Under the pieces are notes generated by a model. That model searched no databases, had not been told where the DNA came from, and saw nothing but the letters and a program-made list of their open reading frames with translations. A stretch of DNA of 64,000 nucleotides, from assembly GCF_019399895.1 (NCBI RefSeq), contig NC_091871.1, positions 2,633,001-2,697,000 of the forward strand, read 5' to 3'. The position numbers and the translations under genes were made by a program. Positions within the stretch are counted from its first letter, which is position 1, and every line of letters starts with the position of its first letter. Source of the stretch: Cardiocondyla obscurior (lineage: Eukaryota > Arthropoda > Insecta > Hymenoptera > Formicidae). Shown piece after piece: positions 1 through 13,183 of this stretch.

Positions 1-136
1 TCTTCTAACCGCCTCTCATTTACTCTAAATAGTTTATGAGATAATACGATTGAGAACCACCGGACTCAAACAGTCTATATTTTATCACACCTCTCTTTTC
101 GCATATGCGAAATTACGGTAGACCGAAGAAATGGTC

Positions 137-3100
137 TCAGCGATTAGGCTCTGTGACTTCGTTGAATAACGGCGTCAACGAATCCATATCTTGCAGGCCT
201 TCAAAATTACCGAGAGGGTCCAGATCATCAGTCTCTGTATCGGCTTCTCCGAGAAAACTGGCCTCCAAAAATTCAGCAACGTTTCTACAGAGACTGTTGG
301 AAGAAGCGGCGGCAACGACATCGACGTCAGTGTTGGTAGTGCCAGTTACCGTAGCGACAGCGTTTCTAGTGTCGCCTTGTAAACTGAGAGAATTGAGAAT
401 AGGACTTGACAATATCGGCTCGCTTGGATCCTGATACTGTACCTCCTGGGATTGCATCGTATGCAAAGGCGTCGATGGGTATGATCTGGAACCGTTGCTT
501 TCCTCCGCATACGACGGAGTATACGAAGATACAGGCGCTGGCAATGGCGTATTTGGGTACGACCGTGATTGTATTATTTTTTGTAACGCGCCACCGGCAT
601 CAGCGAGAATACTCGACGGATCCAATATATCCTCTTCCGATAGATTTAAATTGGCATTCGGTAAAGCATCAAGAACAATCGTATTATTCAATGTCTCTTC
701 CGTAGTCTGTTCAGACAATATTTGCAAATTTGACTGACCCTCATCGTCCAAAATCGTAAGAATGTTATTAATGTTTTCAGACGTGATTTCCTTGTCCGTC
801 ATTAAAAATTGCTGCTCGTCCGACATGAAGTTCGTGTCATCCAACAAATACGTGCCTTCTTGTCCGATGGAAGAACCAAAGTCATTGTATTCGCTCGGTA
901 CTGGAGTAGGCGCAACGGAACTGCTCGTCGACGGATTAAAGCTTTGACTCTGTACTGACGATAGGTATTGCTGCGTGGAGACCGGAGACATTAAGGACAC
1001 AGGATTTACCATCCTGTGCAAAGGTACCGATTGCGATCTATAAAATAATTGCTCATTGCTCAAGTGTCTACTAGAGTGAAGAAGCTCCGTAATCTCTTGA
1101 TCAGGTGGTGGCGGCTGACCCTTTTGGTATACATTCTTTATCTCTTGTAGATTTTCTTGACTTGGATAATTGATTAGCAATTGTTTTTGAGGCGTCAAAT
1201 CCAGAAACGCAGTGCACGGTGGTCCCTTCAGAATCTGTATTAAAAAGATATTTTATAAATATTTAAAAAAATAAATATAATAAATAAATTTTTTAAAAAT
1301 TATATCATTAATTATTTTTTATATTAATTGTATAATGCATAAAAATGCATTGAATGTTTAATACTTTATAAAAATAAAAATTAATATCTACATTTTGTCA
1401 GTTGTATGATAAAGCGATCGTGATATAAATTCTTTATCAAAATTATCAAAAATGATAATGAAAATTATCGTTACACCTAACCCAACCTAGTTGGATTTTA
1501 ATCTAATAAAGCTTGTTTCTTTTAGATTTCAATCTTTACCTCAGATGATTTGGTTGATGCCACTGACAGCACTTGCCGCGCATGTTCCGCTCCGCTCGAT
1601 GTCGGCACAATGAAAGTGTCTGTAGTTTTAATAGTATACGGCACGCTACACGAGATAGAACGAGAGAGCGTCTTTTGTCCGCGTGACTTGAAACTGCCAG
1701 CTTGCAAGTTGCTACGCGATCTCGGCACCGGGGTGTTACGCGGAGATACGAATGGACTTGCGTTCGCAGAGTTCGATTTAGAAGCGCGACCGTTAATGGG
1801 GGAATGCGGCCCGGGTGAGATCGGAGTGAAATTAAATATTCTGCGTCGCGTATTTGGGCTCTGTGGAACAGTATTAGCTACATTTAATGGTGGCGTCTCT
1901 TGAACGTGCTCGACAACATTCGTTTCAAAACTAACACGACGTCGCGTATTACTCGGATTAGGGTGATTTAAAAGTGTTGGGAGTATGAGATTATGTTTCT
2001 GCACGGAGTCTCGTTTTTCCACGACGTTCTCGGCAACGTTTTGTCTAACAACAGCCACAGATGTCAAATCGGTAGCGATAATAGGTGCCTTTAAATTTTG
2101 TTGCAATATCAATCGCAACTGCGACACTTTGTCCGATCGAGAGATCTGCTCGGTGTCAGAACCGACAACACCGGTTTCCACATCGGAACTAGATGAACTA
2201 CTTTGTTGAAAATACTGCAGCAACTCCTCCTCCTGCTCCTGCGAATTATTCCCATTCAAGTAATCGTCCAAGGCATCCGTGTCGATGTCACGAACCTTTT
2301 CATCTTTGAAAACCGGGGTGTCTTGCAGGAGGCGAATTTGGTCCCTCGTGAGGAGACCCGAGGACGTTTCCACCACGTTGCCAGTAGTGGAACAACTCTT
2401 CGACGAGTCAATATCACAGTTTTTAGCAAGTTGACTGTCCGCGGTCTCAACTGCTTTGCACTTGATAGATTTTGAATTGCTAGCTAGTATCACTGATATC
2501 TTGCCGGCGCGTTGAATAGATGCTAATTTGGGTAACAAAGCGTTGGAATGCTCTGAACTCTCTTCCGTGAGTTTCGTTTGCTTCTCAGGGCTGGGCTCCT
2601 GCTGTGCTACAATTGGATTATTGGCACGTTTTCTGGAATTTTTACCTTTGACATCGCGCTGCACACTCATCATTACTCTAGGGCTGCTATTATTCTGTCT
2701 GTTATCGCGCGATTGTACCACTAGGTTATCACAGTTAGACTCTTGGGAGACATTGCAAGTTTGTTGCTGCTGTTGCTGTTGATTACAAGTTTTCGATACC
2801 TTTTTTTGTCGGTTATAGACTATAGCAGATAAGTTCAGTTTTGCCAGTGAGTTTTGTGCAACCAACGTTGTTGCTGCTGCATTTGTATCTTGAGGTGACT
2901 GATTGGACTTTACTTTCTTGCATCCTTTACTAACACTTCCTTTACTGTCAATGGCTTTTTCCTTACTCTGTAAAAAATCGATTACATTTTATTTCAATTT
3001 ACATTATATTTTATCTACTGCTTAAAAATTATTGACGAGTTTTCTAATAATAGTTTAATGTTTTTTATCAAAAAAAAATTTTTAAATAGGCATCTTATTT

Positions 3101-5133
3101 ATTTTTAAATAAAAACGAAAATATTAAATTACATACCTGTACAACGGAATCAGGACAACGATGCTTCTGATCTTTTATATGCTCGCGTTGCTGAAGCTTA
3201 CGTTGCAATTGCAATTGAGCCTCTCGAAGTTTAGCAGATTTACCACTTACAGGTGTTGTTGGTAATTCTGAGATTACTTCTAGCAATTAAAAATTGCAAA
3301 TTAACAATTTAATTACAAAATAATTTAGAAGGAAAATAGTATCTTGTAAAATTAATTAAAAAAATTATTTACCCATATTAGACGAAGTGTCCTGCTGTTC
3401 TGAAGTTGCAAGAATGCACACAGCAGCTAGAGATCGAGTATCGACACGTAAATTATCAACAAGATGCCGCGCTAAGGCACTCAAATTTGGAAATTTCAAG
3501 CCTAAAATTTTCTCTGCCCATTCTCTTATCAGTGTAGAAGCAGCGCCCAGTATTTCTTCAGTGATGTTTTCTTCCGAATGTTCCTGCTAAATATATTAAT
3601 GTATTTAAATGTAAATATTCTTATGCTTAAAAGGAAATTTAAAAAGAATATTTGCACGATAAAATAAAAAAATTTACTATATAAAATTATAAATTATATC
3701 ATATGCTACTCACAGTTTTAGAGCCAGGTATCTTTGGCACGGTCGGAGAATCCAATCTAATTCGCTTACGCATACCAGCGTAACAGTAACGCGAGTTACC
3801 TCTTGTGCCTAATCTACGAGGACGCACTCGTGGATAAACTTGCTTCATAACTTTTCCAAAATCGGCCGTTGATAACGGTTTCATAGAATTTCTTGTACAA
3901 TACATGCTAAAAATAAAAATCGTAAGCAAGGAACGGTATTTTTAACAAATAGTAAAATTAATATTTGCAAAGTTACTCTGTAGATAAATAATATTGGAAT
4001 TACAAAGCTATACTAAATATTTTCTCTATATTTAATACATATAATTGAAAATGCTCACTTGTACTCATCATACACTTCTTGCTTCGGTAAAGATACATCC
4101 GGGTCTTCTTCTAAATGAGTCTTAATCCACATAATGGTTTGATGAATTTCGTAACGATTTCCTAATGGATTTAGTGGCTGCCTTAATGGATCGACGGTCC
4201 CACTTGGATTTGTCAGCAATAACGGAAGTTTCAGGTACAACAATAACTTTTCTTCTACCTTAAGTCGTTCTATCTGTGAGAAGATTTCGTTCATGTGCGC
4301 TCTAGATTCTTCGCTATAATTTAAAAAGACGACATATATTATTTATTGAAATAATTTTCAGAAAATGTAAAATTATTTAACACAAAATTTTTTTATTCAT
4401 AAATTGAGATCTCATGTATATAAATAGAAACAATTTATTTAATTAATAAAAATTATAAATATGCAACTTTGTTTAATTGTTCATGACTGTTGCAAAGCTT
4501 ATTACAACAGTAAGTATTACTAACAGAAACTATTGCAACATTCTGCTCAATGCTGCTGCCAATCTGTAATATAAAAGTAACATTCTGCTAGGACTATTTT
4601 ACCAAAAAAAACAAGAAGTAAAAGCAGACAGAGTAACACAAAAAAAACATTAATCTCAAACAGAAATCCATGATAGAGCAATTTATGCTAAGAGTGTCCT
4701 TAGAATTAATTAGACTTAACCCAATGACATCCTCTATCATGACCAGAGTCTTGTCCGCCTTGGAGGAGGCGCCATGGCTGGCCAAGGTTGCAAATTTGGT
4801 TGCAACCAAGTCCTGCAGCTGCTCGCCATCCCTGTGGAAGCCGTTGGAGGCAAACCTGCCGGCCGGTGGCTGTCGTTTCTCGAGGACGGCGGTAGTGATG
4901 GTGGTGGCGGTACCGGTGGCGGCAGTGGCAGCGGTATTAGCGGCGACGGCGACGGCGACAGCAGTGACGGCTGAAGAGGTAGAGGTGGCGGCAATTTTGG
5001 CAGCGGCGTCGCCATTCTCCACGCAAACGTCACCGCGTTCCTTCTTAATGCGTTTACCATCGAACGCGCTCTCCTCCTCGCTCCTCGCGGGTGTCTTGCA
5101 GAGTTTCGTCTGATCATGACTGTCAGTACTCAT
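137..5133 (-). CDS. RFX7: RFX5/RFX7-type winged-helix transcription factor
   Basis: Nuclear DNA-binding protein of the RFX family, which recognises X-box-like promoter sites. Seven coding exons keep phase: 5133-4721, 4313-4059, 3906-3714, 3586-3373, 3279-3137, 2967-1540 and 1234-137, giving about 1247 aa. Residues about 139-168 match the RFX5/RFX7 N-terminal oligomerisation segment (VEEKLLLYLKLP). Residues about 191-277 form the RFX DNA-binding domain, with LPKQEVYDEY, STADFGKVMKQVYP and RRLGTRGNSRYCYAG. The N-terminal exon is Ala/Thr-rich low complexity. The long sixth exon holds a polyGln run and Ser/Asn-rich, probably disordered sequence. The C-terminal exon carries RSQSVPLHRM and ends near MDSLTPLFNEV, which I regard as RFX7-like. 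The start is the ATG opening the alanine-rich exon; its donor (GTTAAGT) is slightly off consensus, but the phase fits exactly. The family call is firm; RFX7 rather than RFX5 is an inference from the extended C-terminus. Confidence 0.9.
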
Positions 5134-5700
5134 CGTAGCCGAAACCTCCTCCCGAAGCGTGCCGACCGTCCGACCGTCCCGCCGGTCGGTCGGTGCGCTC
5201 ACGTATGCGAAAACGTATCGCCTCCCGGTGCACGACCGCTGCGAGCTACCATGGTTGTCCGCCGTTGCCCGCCGTGGTCAGCTGGGCTACTCGTTCGCAT
5301 CCCGGCGCGCCATTGCTCAGCGGCGGGGGAGCCTACATTCGCGCGCAACGAGCTATCGCGGCACGACCGCTCGGTGAATCGCGTACGATGTCCGTCGCAT
5401 AACGGCACCGCGCGCGTGGCTACCTGGCCCGCGGCCGGTGCTACGCGTCCGCGGGTACGAGATATCGCCAGACAAAAACCGCGAAATCGATACCGGCTAC
5501 TAACGGCCCGCGAACAACCACCGCTAGACTCTCCGCTACTCGCCGCGCAGACCGCGCTTCTTTGCCTCGCTCTCGCCACTTTGCGCTTTGCGCTTTGCGC
5601 GTTCCTATTCCGTCGCCATAGAGTATGCGACTAGTGGCGCCTCGCGCGCTCCTGACTGCCCGCCTTATGCCGGGCTTACACACGGCTCGATCTCGGATTG
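5134..5700 (-). promoter_or_regulatory. CpG-rich promoter/5'UTR of the RFX gene
   Basis: A strongly GC- and CpG-rich block directly upstream of the RFX start codon, within otherwise AT-rich DNA. Long overlapping open frames here on both strands are what CpG-rich sequence gives by chance, and none resembles a protein. It probably holds the minus-strand 5'UTR and transcription start. From about 5880 to 6390 the sequence is AT-rich spacer in which I see nothing specific. Confidence 0.5.
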
Positions 5701-6389
5701 CGAACGCAGAACGGACACCGGCCGCTGGATAATGAGGGCGTTCAGCAAACGAAGCCGCTCAAGTTTCATTGGACATCGCGCTGACATGCGGGAGACATAA
5801 GTGAAGGCAAACCGTGGCTCTACTAGCTTGCATCTCTCTTTCTCTATTGTTTCTTCTCCACCATTTTCTCACGCATCCCGCCGAGTGACGTTATTGATGT
5901 CAGTTAATTTCTAATGGGCTTATGCTATATTAGTTTCGATAATAATTATTACTGGAGTATAAGGTATATATACGATTTTAAATAAAATTAAAGTAAGGTG
6001 AACATTTCTTCCCAATTGAAACCGCAAACAGCACTATAATATATATATGGACTGAAAGGTTTCTTCTTATCGTTTATATATTTATTGTTCGATTTTTATT
6101 ATTCAATACTGATTTATTATACTACATTTGTATCAAACATATCTGAATGGTGTTAAAAAATTTAGCAAATTATTTTCCAGACTCTTATGCAATCAAAGGT
6201 TTCTTAAAGTTCTGACTATAACAACTTTTCCAACACGTCATACTTTCGACAATTACTTTGCGCTGGTTTATAAAATATCGTTTGTGCCAGCACATAAAAT
6301 TACGTAAGTACTATTTTGCCACAAGCTTGAGATTGTGTGGATTTTAAATCTTTGTACTGATTATACCTAATAGTGTATAATTAATTGGT

Positions 6390-6724
6390 GTCTATTTGGT
6401 GCAGTGGCCTGTCCTACATTCGAAGTGAAGACGAAGTGTTCTACCTTTTACCTCGTGTCGCACAGTAGCCTGCTCAACGCGGCCCGGCGAGACCGAGAGG
6501 CCGAGAGAGGAAAGAATGACTCCAGCGGGAAATCTCCGCGATGCGTGTCCGCGAGAGGTGCCCGCCGCGCGTCCCAGCACTTTCATTGTTCTTCGATGTC
6601 TCGACGCGAAGAGGAGCGAGCGATTTCGCGTACGTTACCACAGGCACCAGTTTGACGTATCTTGACGTCGCCGTCGCCGCCGTCGTCGCCGTCAGGGGAC
6701 GAGAGCACTTCAAATACTCCGCGA
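6390..6724 (+). promoter_or_regulatory. Possible non-coding first exon and promoter of the downstream plus-strand gene
   Basis: A GC-rich block ending in a consensus 5' splice site (GTAAGT at about 6725). The next plausible acceptor that opens a coding exon is at 8211-8212 (TTCGTTGCAG), so a 5'UTR exon spliced over about 1.5 kb would fit. This is inference from one donor plus GC content. The inferred intron 6725-8212 is AT-rich and contains no gene I can support. Confidence 0.3.
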
Positions 6725-8215
6725 AGTAAGTGTGCGAATTTATCACCAGAATTACATATTGCACAGCGAATCGGGAATTCAAACGCGGCGAGAGCATCCA
6801 AATGCTATGGCAATCAGAGCGACAAAATGTCCGGAGAGAAAAGAAATATCTCTGTAGCGCGAGAACAACTTTCAGCTTTTTTTTAAATTTCAATATTCAA
6901 GTCTTGTAATTATTTAAACAGCGTTATTGTGTCATAGATTTTTCCAGCACTCATTTTTCTGCGTTTTGCTGCATTTCGCTGCATCTCTATTTCTGCAAAA
7001 AGAACAATAATGAAAAGGGAAAAAAAGAATTATATATATTTATATGAATGTATTAGTTTTATTTTTTTGTTCGGGCGATGAAGCATACGTGATCGAATCT
7101 AGTCCAGATGGACTTATGAAAACATTATTTTAGTCTACTGCAATAATTTTTGTTTTAGGCGTGCAAGAGCGAACGTTTTCACAAGATATAACATATTGTT
7201 AAGCAATACGGTATGCAAACTAAAAAATCCTGCGTATGCTATTTTGGATCCTTAGAGCGTTTTTGAATGGTAACGTAATAGGAAGTTAGGGAAGCGAATT
7301 GGGAAACAACCGCCGCGCAAATATCTGGTGAACGCGGCCAAAATGATTAACGGAGCGCGAGAGCGGCGGCGGAATGAATGGAGTCGGATTCTGCATTAGC
7401 ATACAAGGGCGAACAATACAATTTCGCCACACTAACGTCGTAGACGTCTCGCAATTTAATTCGCCTGCATAGGTTGTAAACAGTACTGGCAATATAACGC
7501 ACGCTACGCATGCATAATGCACTCGTTCCATTGCAACGATACAAGCTAATTTAGCTTTGTTAGCCAATGATGACATTACATATCCTAAAACGTTAGACTT
7601 TCTGACGGATTTTTAATTTAGCGTTTAATTATGTAAGAAATTGTGTTTGTTAAAATTGAAGAAAAAGAGAGCAAGAGCGAAAGAGACATTTGTCAGATCG
7701 AAAGTACTTTTGTTAATTAGATCCTTGGATGATTTAATGGTAACGCCTTTCCAAGGAATCAATTGTGTTAAAGATGATACAATTAACGAATTTACAGATC
7801 TATATCGCTTTGTCGTGTGCTACAATTAACGTTGATGAGCCACCAAAAATCATACTTCCTAGTTTCACGCAATTCGATTGTTGACGACAAGCGGAATGGA
7901 GACGCTTTCATGCTCTGTTTCGGCGCCTCGAGTTCACCGAGTTTCTACAGGATATGCCTTGGGAGATATTTTAATGGCGCGACATAGGCGGACGTATATC
8001 AGTGCCTGCGCATTAAAATTTCGATCTTCTCTCTGATTATCTTGCGTTCCTTCCGTCGCGTCGTGTCATTTTTTTCCATTATCGTTAACGATCAATTGCG
8101 AAAAATTAGAAACTCTGTTCCTAATTAGGCGCTTTCCTAAATACAATTCAGTAAATTTCCTTTTTGCTATTGCACACGCATGTATTTTAAAAACAAAAAT
8201 TGTTCGTTGCAGGTG

Positions 8216-9566
8216 ATGCAGTTCAGACACCCGGCGATCTGGTTATTTAAGTTCTTGTCAATCGGCTTTGCGTATACCGGTATCAGCAACTGGGATGCGT
8301 GCAGTGGACGGTTGGAACGCGCCTTGGATGCACTACATAGAGATTCTGCTAGACGGAACAAGTTAGACGAAGAGGAGGCCGGAACGTTGTATCAACGCGA
8401 ACTACATTCAGCTCCTCTGGAAATGTCCGTCTCTCGTATAGCCGTGAAGGTAATAGAATAAAAAAAAAAAAATTTACAAGTACGAAAGTTTAACCGGAAC
8501 ATAACGTGAATTATTTTTACAGCTTCCGGAAACCACGAAAGAGCCTGCAGGTCACTGGGCACGAGTGGAGCAATGCGCATACGATCCAGCTCGTAATTCT
8601 CTACGAACGCGTGTCGTGTTCAACGACCTGTCGGTGTCGGGGATGGTGTCTTTGATACCGCGAGATCGACGCGCTCTAATCTCGGCCGAATCCTGCAGGA
8701 TGACGTTGCGACTGAGACGCGCCGGGATAGACTTTCTGACTAGCCCGATTGCCCGTGGACGTGGCCAAATGCGCATACGTACGGAATCCAGCTTCCTGGA
8801 GCCCAGATTCGCGTCGATCTACGCCTACGGCTGCCGTTCTACGCGCATCGACAAACAAATCAAACGGCAGGATAAATGGCCTCCGTATCATCCTGCTACT
8901 GTTAATAAGGTAGGCTGTATTCGGCCTCCAACTGTTGGCCAGCATTGTCAATCTCTTTTATTAATATAAATTAATTTGCAGGTCACCCCGACGCTATCGT
9001 TACCGACGTTAAATGACAAGTACGACGCGGCAGAACCGAGACAATTGGCAGGCAATGCCGAAGAGATGGACATTGTCATACCGAACGAGAGCCGACATTC
9101 GCGTTCCTGGCATATCCCGGAGAGGAATTTTGGCGTATGGAAAAAGAATTCGTGGATCACGAAATCATCACGCCGAAAGCGGTCAATGGAGCGATACGCG
9201 CGTACCGCGATGGTCATTACGCCGCGGGACTTTGCAAACGCTCTTTCAAACGGGCGGCAGTCGGCAGGACGGCCTGCAAATTTTACGGAAAGTCTCAATT
9301 TGACCGACAGTTTCAAGAACGATGATCCGCCGCAAAATGTGTCGCGGGAAGTAAGGGAGCTCATAATAGACGACAACTTGTTCCCTATAGACGCGGAAGA
9401 TCCTAATCGAAGCTGGCAATCGAAGGAGTATATCACAAGGGAGATGGAAGATGTCTTTTTGCAGGGCGCGAGCCAAGCGCTGACCAGATACATCGAACGT
9501 CAACTACACCCGGCAATCAAAGAGACGTTAATGCTGTCTATGGGCTACACTATTAGCTACGGATAA
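8216..9566 (+). CDS. Secreted insect protein, possibly with a TULIP/JHBP-like core
   Basis: Three coding exons keep phase (8216-8449, 8523-8909, 8982-9566) and give about 401 aa. The acceptor at 8211-8212 puts the ATG three bases into the exon. The N-terminus has a hydrophobic stretch (IWLFKFLSIGFAYTG) that could act as a signal peptide. Residues about 65-185 contain VVFNDLSVSGMVSL followed by alternating strand-like segments and cysteines at EQC, SCR and YGC. This arrangement recalls the takeout/JHBP (TULIP) lipid-binding fold, though the match is by eye and weak. The region from about 210 to 330 is charged, Asn/Arg-rich and probably disordered. The last 50 residues are again ordered-looking and end in a helix (ALTRYIERQL). 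I do not recognise a named orthologue. Extracellular or lumenal location is inferred. Confidence 0.7.
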
Positions 9567-9984
9567 AAAGCAGATATTTAATACGTTTGCTGTACACTTG
9601 AAATATTTAGATCAATCGATCGCTACCAAAACGTTAATGAAAAATTGAACTGCTCCTTTTCATAACTATTAGTCGGCGCAATTTTTTAATTGTATCTCGC
9701 TGGACTATATTTCTGCCGATTAAAATTTGCCTTATTTTATTTATAACTTATTGATAACTTAATTTTTCGTTATTTAAATAATTTGTCGCATCGCGACGTA
9801 AATCATTTTTAATTAGTTACGTACAGAACTTGAAATGTGAAAGTGCGTTCGTTTATTTTATAATTACATGCTTTTAACTATAGTTGCAATTTAAACATAC
9901 TGCAAAATATCTATTAATTAATATATTAAATAATACCGAAAAGTATTTGTGGTACTAATTGTATGATTGAATATAGTATATATG

Positions 9985-9990
9985 AATAAA
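9985..9990 (+). terminator. Poly(A) signal AATAAA
   Basis: Canonical AATAAA about 420 b after the stop codon of the three-exon secreted-protein gene, in AT-rich DNA and on the same strand. It would give a 3'UTR of roughly 0.4 kb. The 9991-10392 stretch that follows is AT-rich spacer and the likely CFAP100 leader. Confidence 0.4.
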
Positions 9991-10392
9991 GCCAAGTATG
10001 CAAATTATATGTTTTTAAATATACGCTTGAACATCGATTACATTCATTTGTTTAATTTGATTTAATGATTTAATTTTTATTGCGAAAGCATGTTGCTTTT
10101 TTTATCAAAAAGTACATTAACAATCGAATAAATAATTTTATTTATTACAATTAAAGGAAAATGGTAATTTAATCGTGCGCACATAATATAGATAGTTGAG
10201 AAATTTTTAATGTAATTGAGCGATATGAATATTAATAATTTATTCGATTATTGTATTTTTCGTATTCGATAATTAATTTTTTTTTATAGCATTAAGTGTT
10301 ACAGAGCGTGAGCTTTGCGTGCGTCATTCACTCTTGCTTTTTCACCCACGAGTTCATTGAACGCAGCTGACGCGGCGCAACAGGAAAAGCGC

Positions 10393-13182
10393 ATGTCAAA
10401 CAAATTAGATTCCTTGGCGGAACGGCGGAGTTCGCCTAGTTATACTGCTAACTTTTTTCCTTCCAGATTCCGATTAATGAGAAAGAAAACGCGGAAGATG
10501 AACTCTGAGCTGCGCGATATCGTCCGGAAGATCCAGCCACAAACGGCGGGCAATAAATCGCGTGGGACGCTTCAAGCCAAGCTGCCTTTTGACAATAACG
10601 ATTATCAGAATTTTTCCAGGTTACTGTAAAATAATTTTCATTAATTGTTTATTTTTTTTTGTTATCGCACGTTTTTTTCTCACGCTTTCTCGGCTTGAAA
10701 TCAAACGTACATTCCCGATCACGTTTACGATTTTACATGACGAGAACTTTAATTTTTCTAGAACGCAACGTTATTGGACCAGTGGTCGTGAATTCCCGAA
10801 TGCTGGAGAAAACATGAAAGACGAACAATCACCTTTTGCTTTTCCTTCCTGCTCCCAGACTCTGGCCTATCTTCAATGGTGGAAAGCGCAAAAAAAGAAA
10901 ACCATCTCGGAGCACGGTAAAAAAATTCGCAAGGATAAACATAAAGCCTTGCGGTCCAACGATATTTTGCAAAGATTACGAGTGAGTTATATTTATCTGC
11001 TGTTATCTAATGAATATCGTTTATGCTGCGAAATAATATATAATTGAGTTTAATTAAATATTCAAAATATGTATGGAGATTAAAAAAAAATATATTTTAA
11101 ATTTCTATATACAGCCAATGTAACAAAGTAGAGAGAGAGAAAAAAAATGAGAAAAAAACTCCAGAGTATGTTTTAGTTACTGGGATGATAAGTTAAAAAA
11201 TTCTTTATAGGTGGACGTTGAGATAGAAGCAGCAGAAGCAAAGAAACACAAGGATTTAAATAAAGTAATCGCTATGACGGACGTGGATCCACAGTACTTT
11301 ACAGAATTATCCGGCGAAACTGTGAAAGAAAAGTTTTCATTAGATGAATACATCCGCGACATACGAGAAACTCTGCGAACGAGACTATTGATTGATCAAG
11401 AAAGAGATGAATGTATTTGCATTGACCAGCAGTTCGAACAAGAAACACGTCGGCTACGACAAATTCAAGTATGAAATTTCATTAATTAAACCACTTTCAC
11501 GAGAAAAGTTTCAACTATGACTATGATCGGGTGAATATATTTTAATAATAAACTCGTTTGCTTTAATTATTCGGCAAAAGCAACGCTGCCAACGATACGT
11601 AAGCGGCTTCGAGGAATTCCTGTCGAAGGATCACGAGAAAAGCATGCGTATACTGGAGAAAGCGGAACGAGAAGCGAAACTGACGGAAGAGATTAGCGAC
11701 CGAAGAAACGTACTCGCGAAGCAATATGGTCAGAGCAGGCTGGACGTTTACGTATGGGAGGATAATTGGCGATTAGTGAAAATGTGCCAGATGTTCCTTC
11801 ATCAGGTGTCACCGGTTTCTTGGAGAGCTAGGCACGATCGGTCCCTATCGTCGGAGCTAGAAAGAAACATCGCCTTCGCCGACGCTCTATCGACAGACCT
11901 ATTTAGCAAATACAAAATGTTAGACGAAAATGTGTCCTTAGAAACCTTAATAGGTAACTTGAAACGCTATTACCGCTCGATGCCTTCCCAAATTTCTTTT
12001 CTCAATGTACACGATTATTTCGCGATAGAAATGTTCGAGCAGGACGTTGCTGACGCCGGCCCGGCCGAGTTATACTTCGAAGATCCATTTGATTTGATAC
12101 GCATCTTTCGGACGATGGAAACCCAGAATTTGAACGCTCTTATACATCTCGATTCGTTCACCGCACCGATTGAGGATATGATTGCCACTATCGCAGTAAC
12201 TGAGATACAGATTAAACAAGAGATCGATGGAATCACTTCGGTGATCAGTAGCTTGGAGGTCTATATTAAATTTAAATTTAATTAATTTAAGTATTATTGG
12301 TCTGACAAGTAAAAATATTAATATTCGGTAGAATTCTATCGCCAAAGCGGAAAGCAGAGCGGCAAGTCTCGAGGAATATGCCAATTATCTTCTCCGAGAT
12401 GTTTTCCGAAGTCTAGTTTGTTCCGAAGAGGTACTTTATCTTCGTGTCTTCATAGAGGATACCTATGAGAGCTGCGTAGGTCCAAACGACGCAAATCTTG
12501 ATAGTTTCTCGATGATGAAGTGGATTGAAAGAGTCTACGAAGATCTTAATCTTCAACTGGATAATCTGCCGCGCGAAATTGTCCGTACTTGCGAGCGGGA
12601 AGGATTTCAACAAGAAATGAAAGCTTTACGTGATGCAGAAGACGCCACGAGAAAGGTAAATAATTTATATGAAACCTTCTTTTTTTTTTTACTTCCGATT
12701 ACCTTAAACTTAAATGTTAAATAGTATTAAATTTAGATTTAAGTTTTAGCTCTTAAACTCAACATCTCAAATAATGAATTCAATCATAAACTTAAATATA
12801 ATGATCGCCCTGCGCAAGTTGTCTCGCAATTATTTAGCGTCACCAATGTCATAAGTGTAATTTGCATGATTGCTAGTTCGAGCTAATGCACCGGCTATTA
12901 GACGCTTTGAAGCGCATCCTGGAACCACCTGCAAAGAAGAAACGGCCTGTAATTCGACGTTCAGCACCTATTACACTCAAGACAAGGCCGATGTCACGCT
13001 TACTGAAACCGACTGATGAGGAAGCCCAATATCTCACATTCTTCACCGATTACTGCAGACACGACGACTTTGTCACATATTGTTCCAAGTTTCCGGACGA
13101 TTTCGACCTGACATTCCTGAGCAAACGCGACGATATCGAGAGTGAGAAAGCACTTGACGACGCGGCTTTCAGTCAAGAATAA
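10393..13182 (+). CDS. CFAP100: Cilia- and flagella-associated protein 100 homologue (CCDC37-like)
   Basis: Coiled-coil axonemal protein. The family (algal MIA1) forms the MIA complex that anchors and regulates inner-arm dynein I1/f. Exons 10393-10619, 10762-10981, 11211-11468, 11581-12258, 12332-12655 and 12877-13182 keep phase and give about 670 aa, against about 610 in human. The region from about residue 210 to 320 is a charged coiled coil (DUF4200-like) leading into VKMCQMFLHQVSP, which resembles the family's FLxxLSP segment. The C-terminus has basic KKKRPVIRRS and then EEAQYLTFFTDYC, matching the family's terminal EEExxFFFT. The start is the first ATG after an in-frame TGA at 10309. The exon-4 donor (GTCTAT) and acceptor (GCAAAAG) are weak, so that exon's borders are the least certain part. 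Expression in sperm or chordotonal cilia is expected from the family. Confidence 0.8.
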
Positions 13183-13183
13183 A
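13178..13183 (+). terminator. Poly(A) signal overlapping the CFAP100 stop codon
   Basis: The hexamer AATAAA contains the CFAP100 stop codon (TAA at 13180-13182). If it is used, the 3'UTR would be only about 15-30 b. A later signal may be used instead. Confidence 0.3.

Noticed and set aside
4670..5634. Plus-strand and alternate-frame open frames over the first RFX exon and island
   Set aside because: They are frame shadows of GC-rich, alanine-rich coding and promoter DNA, with no similarity to proteins. The minus-strand frame splices in exact phase into the RFX domain.
10315..10392. N-terminal extension of CFAP100 starting at 10315
   Set aside because: The codon there is TTG, preceded by an in-frame TGA at 10309-10311. 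The first ATG in frame is 10393.
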